DNA from: Stenomitos frigidus_A | Lineage (GTDB): Bacteria > Cyanobacteriota > Cyanobacteriia > Leptolyngbyales > Leptolyngbyaceae | DNA length: 64,000 bases | Direction: 5' to 3' | NCBI RefSeq assembly: GCF_963877135.1 | Contig: NZ_CAWNSW010000129.1 | Span: forward strand, 62,001 to 126,000 | In this document: one piece after another, positions 63,069-64,000 of the stretch | Position numbering within the stretch: position 1 is the first letter of the stretch | Layout of the letters: the number at the start of each line of letters is the position of its first letter | Notes under the pieces: model-generated | What the model was told of the DNA's origin: nothing | Seen by the model: the letters and a program-made list of their open reading frames with translations, nothing else | The model's database searches: none | Made by a program: the position numbers and the translations under genes

Positions 63069-64000
63069 ATGGACGATCGCCTCACCATTTTATTGATTGA
63101 TGATTCGACAGAAGACAGAGCGATGTACCGCCGTTTCTTGGAGCGCGATGTCCATTTTACCTACGACATTTTGGAGGTCGCTTCTGCAGAAGAGGGGCTA
63201 GAGAGCTGTGAGCGCGATGATCCCGATCTAGTTTTACTCGACTACAGGCTACCCAATCGGGACGGGTTGGAGTTTTTGGCGGCGCTGACGTTGCGGTTGG
63301 GTCAACTTCGCCTACCGATTGTGATGCTGACTGGACAGGGCAATGAGGTTGTCGCGGTGCAGGCCATAAAGCTTGGCATCAGTGATTATTTAGTCAAAGG
63401 GTCACTGACCCAAGACAGTCTTTGCCGCACTGTGCGATCGGTGATGACGCAGCACCGCCTGCAGCAGCAACTGGAGCAGCAACAGCAACAGCAACAAGAG
63501 CTGCATCAGCGCCTACAACAGTTAAATGCTGAGTTAGACGCTAAAGTCCAGGAACGTACGGTCGCTTTGCAGGCGAGTGAGCGACAGTTCCGCAAGATTG
63601 CTGCTGAAAGCCAACAAATAGCGGACGCACTCAGAAGGAGTCAGTTTTTGTACGCGTCCCTGGTTGAGGCGCTGCCGATGTGCCTCTTTCGTAAAGATTG
63701 GAATGATCGGTTTACCTTTGTCAACAAGGCGTTTCTTGACCTGGTGCACTTGCCGCTAGAAGCCTGTCTGGGGAAAACGACTCGTGACCTAAACCCTCCA
63801 GATCTGGCAGAGAAATATCTTGCAGACGATCGACATGTGCTCCAGACAGGCGAAACGTTAGACCTGATTGAGATGGTCGAAGACCCAGAGACGGGTGTCC
63901 GCCGCTACGTGCAGACGGTGAAAGCGCCTGTGCGGAATGAGGCAGGCGAAATTGTCGAGATACAGTGCATTTTCTGGGACATCACCGATCGCAAACAGGC
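63069..64000 (+). CDS. Response regulator/PAS signalling protein, 3' partial
   Basis: 310 residues visible, running off the right edge without a stop. An N-terminal receiver (LLIDDSTEDRAMYRR, acceptor Asp in VLLDYRLPNRDG, YLVKG), a Gln-rich coiled coil (about 125-180, with a polyglutamine run), then a PAS domain (about 195-310, LVEALPMCLFRKDWNDRF and ending DITDRK). More PAS domains and a kinase or cyclase output are likely beyond the edge. The ATG at 63069 follows a pyrimidine-rich leader. Belongs to the phosphorelay repertoire of this genome. Confidence 0.88.
   Translation, partial: MDDRLTILLIDDSTEDRAMYRRFLERDVHFTYDILEVASAEEGLESCERDDPDLVLLDYRLPNRDGLEFLAALTLRLGQLRLPIVMLTGQGNEVVAVQAIKLGISDYLVKGSLTQDSLCRTVRSVMTQHRLQQQLEQQQQQQQELHQRLQQLNAELDAKVQERTVALQASERQFRKIAAESQQIADALRRSQFLYASLVEALPMCLFRKDWNDRFTFVNKAFLDLVHLPLEACLGKTTRDLNPPDLAEKYLADDRHVLQTGETLDLIEMVEDPETGVRRYVQTVKAPVRNEAGEIVEIQCIFWDITDRKQ

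Overview
The window looks like a cyanobacterial chromosome segment. GCGATCGC (HIP1) octamers occur throughout genes and spacers, heptamer tandem repeats fill many gaps, and there are cyanobacterial lineage families (cyAbrB, DUF1830, DUF2811, DUF4359, Mo-dependent nitrogenase C-terminal family, tocopherol methyltransferase). The style suggests a filamentous Leptolyngbya/Oscillatoria-type organism, but the genus cannot be fixed from sequence alone.

Layout. (1) 1-16.9 kb: a dense + strand island of multidomain histidine kinases, several with 4-bp overlaps, plus a FecR/CHASE2 pair, a Cache receptor that has lost its ATPase domain, a receiver-kinase and a receiver fragment. Five of these proteins end in the same ~57-residue C-terminal module. 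(2) 17-27 kb: M23 peptidase, a Ser/Asn-rich secreted protein, dapB, a short tatA-type gene, a TerB/Mo-nitrogenase-family protein, a CPBP protease, a cyAbrB regulator, an orphan DevA-type ABC ATPase, a TPR glycosyltransferase and DUF1830. (3) 27.9-39.4 kb: a B12/radical SAM protein, a DICT-domain protein, a pentapeptide protein, a metal-type permease with its TIGR03943 partner, a broken thioesterase gene, gamma-tocopherol methyltransferase, an excalibur protein, a GH13 amylase, a ParA ATPase followed by a coiled-coil protein ending in GWFD (candidate McdA/McdB carboxysome positioning pair), and a ROK kinase. (4) 39.6-44.6 kb: tRNA-Ser(UGA), aldo/keto reductase, a RecB-like nuclease, DUF2811, an intergenic array of seven TGTGG boxes in one direction spaced mostly in multiples of ~11 bp (DnaA-box-like), and penicillin-binding protein 2. 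(5) 45.2-52 kb: a partner-switching module (STAS antagonist, receiver-PP2C phosphatase, RsbW-type kinase) beside a 1497-residue hybrid kinase with two receivers and an Hpt domain. (6) 52-53.6 kb: a decayed IS1-type element and tRNA-His. (7) 54.5-62.4 kb: a minus-strand surface-glycan cluster of methyltransferases, an acyltransferase and three family 2 glycosyltransferases. (8) 63.07 kb to the end: a receiver/PAS signalling protein running off the window.

The most notable points are the kinase island with its shared tail module and its low-complexity insertions at one ATP-lid-proximal site, the candidate McdAB pair, the phased DnaA-box-like array, a possible terminated small RNA upstream of the RsbW gene, and the SKFW tail shared by different enzyme classes in the glycan cluster. 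Both window edges cut signalling genes. No rRNA, CRISPR or prophage was seen.
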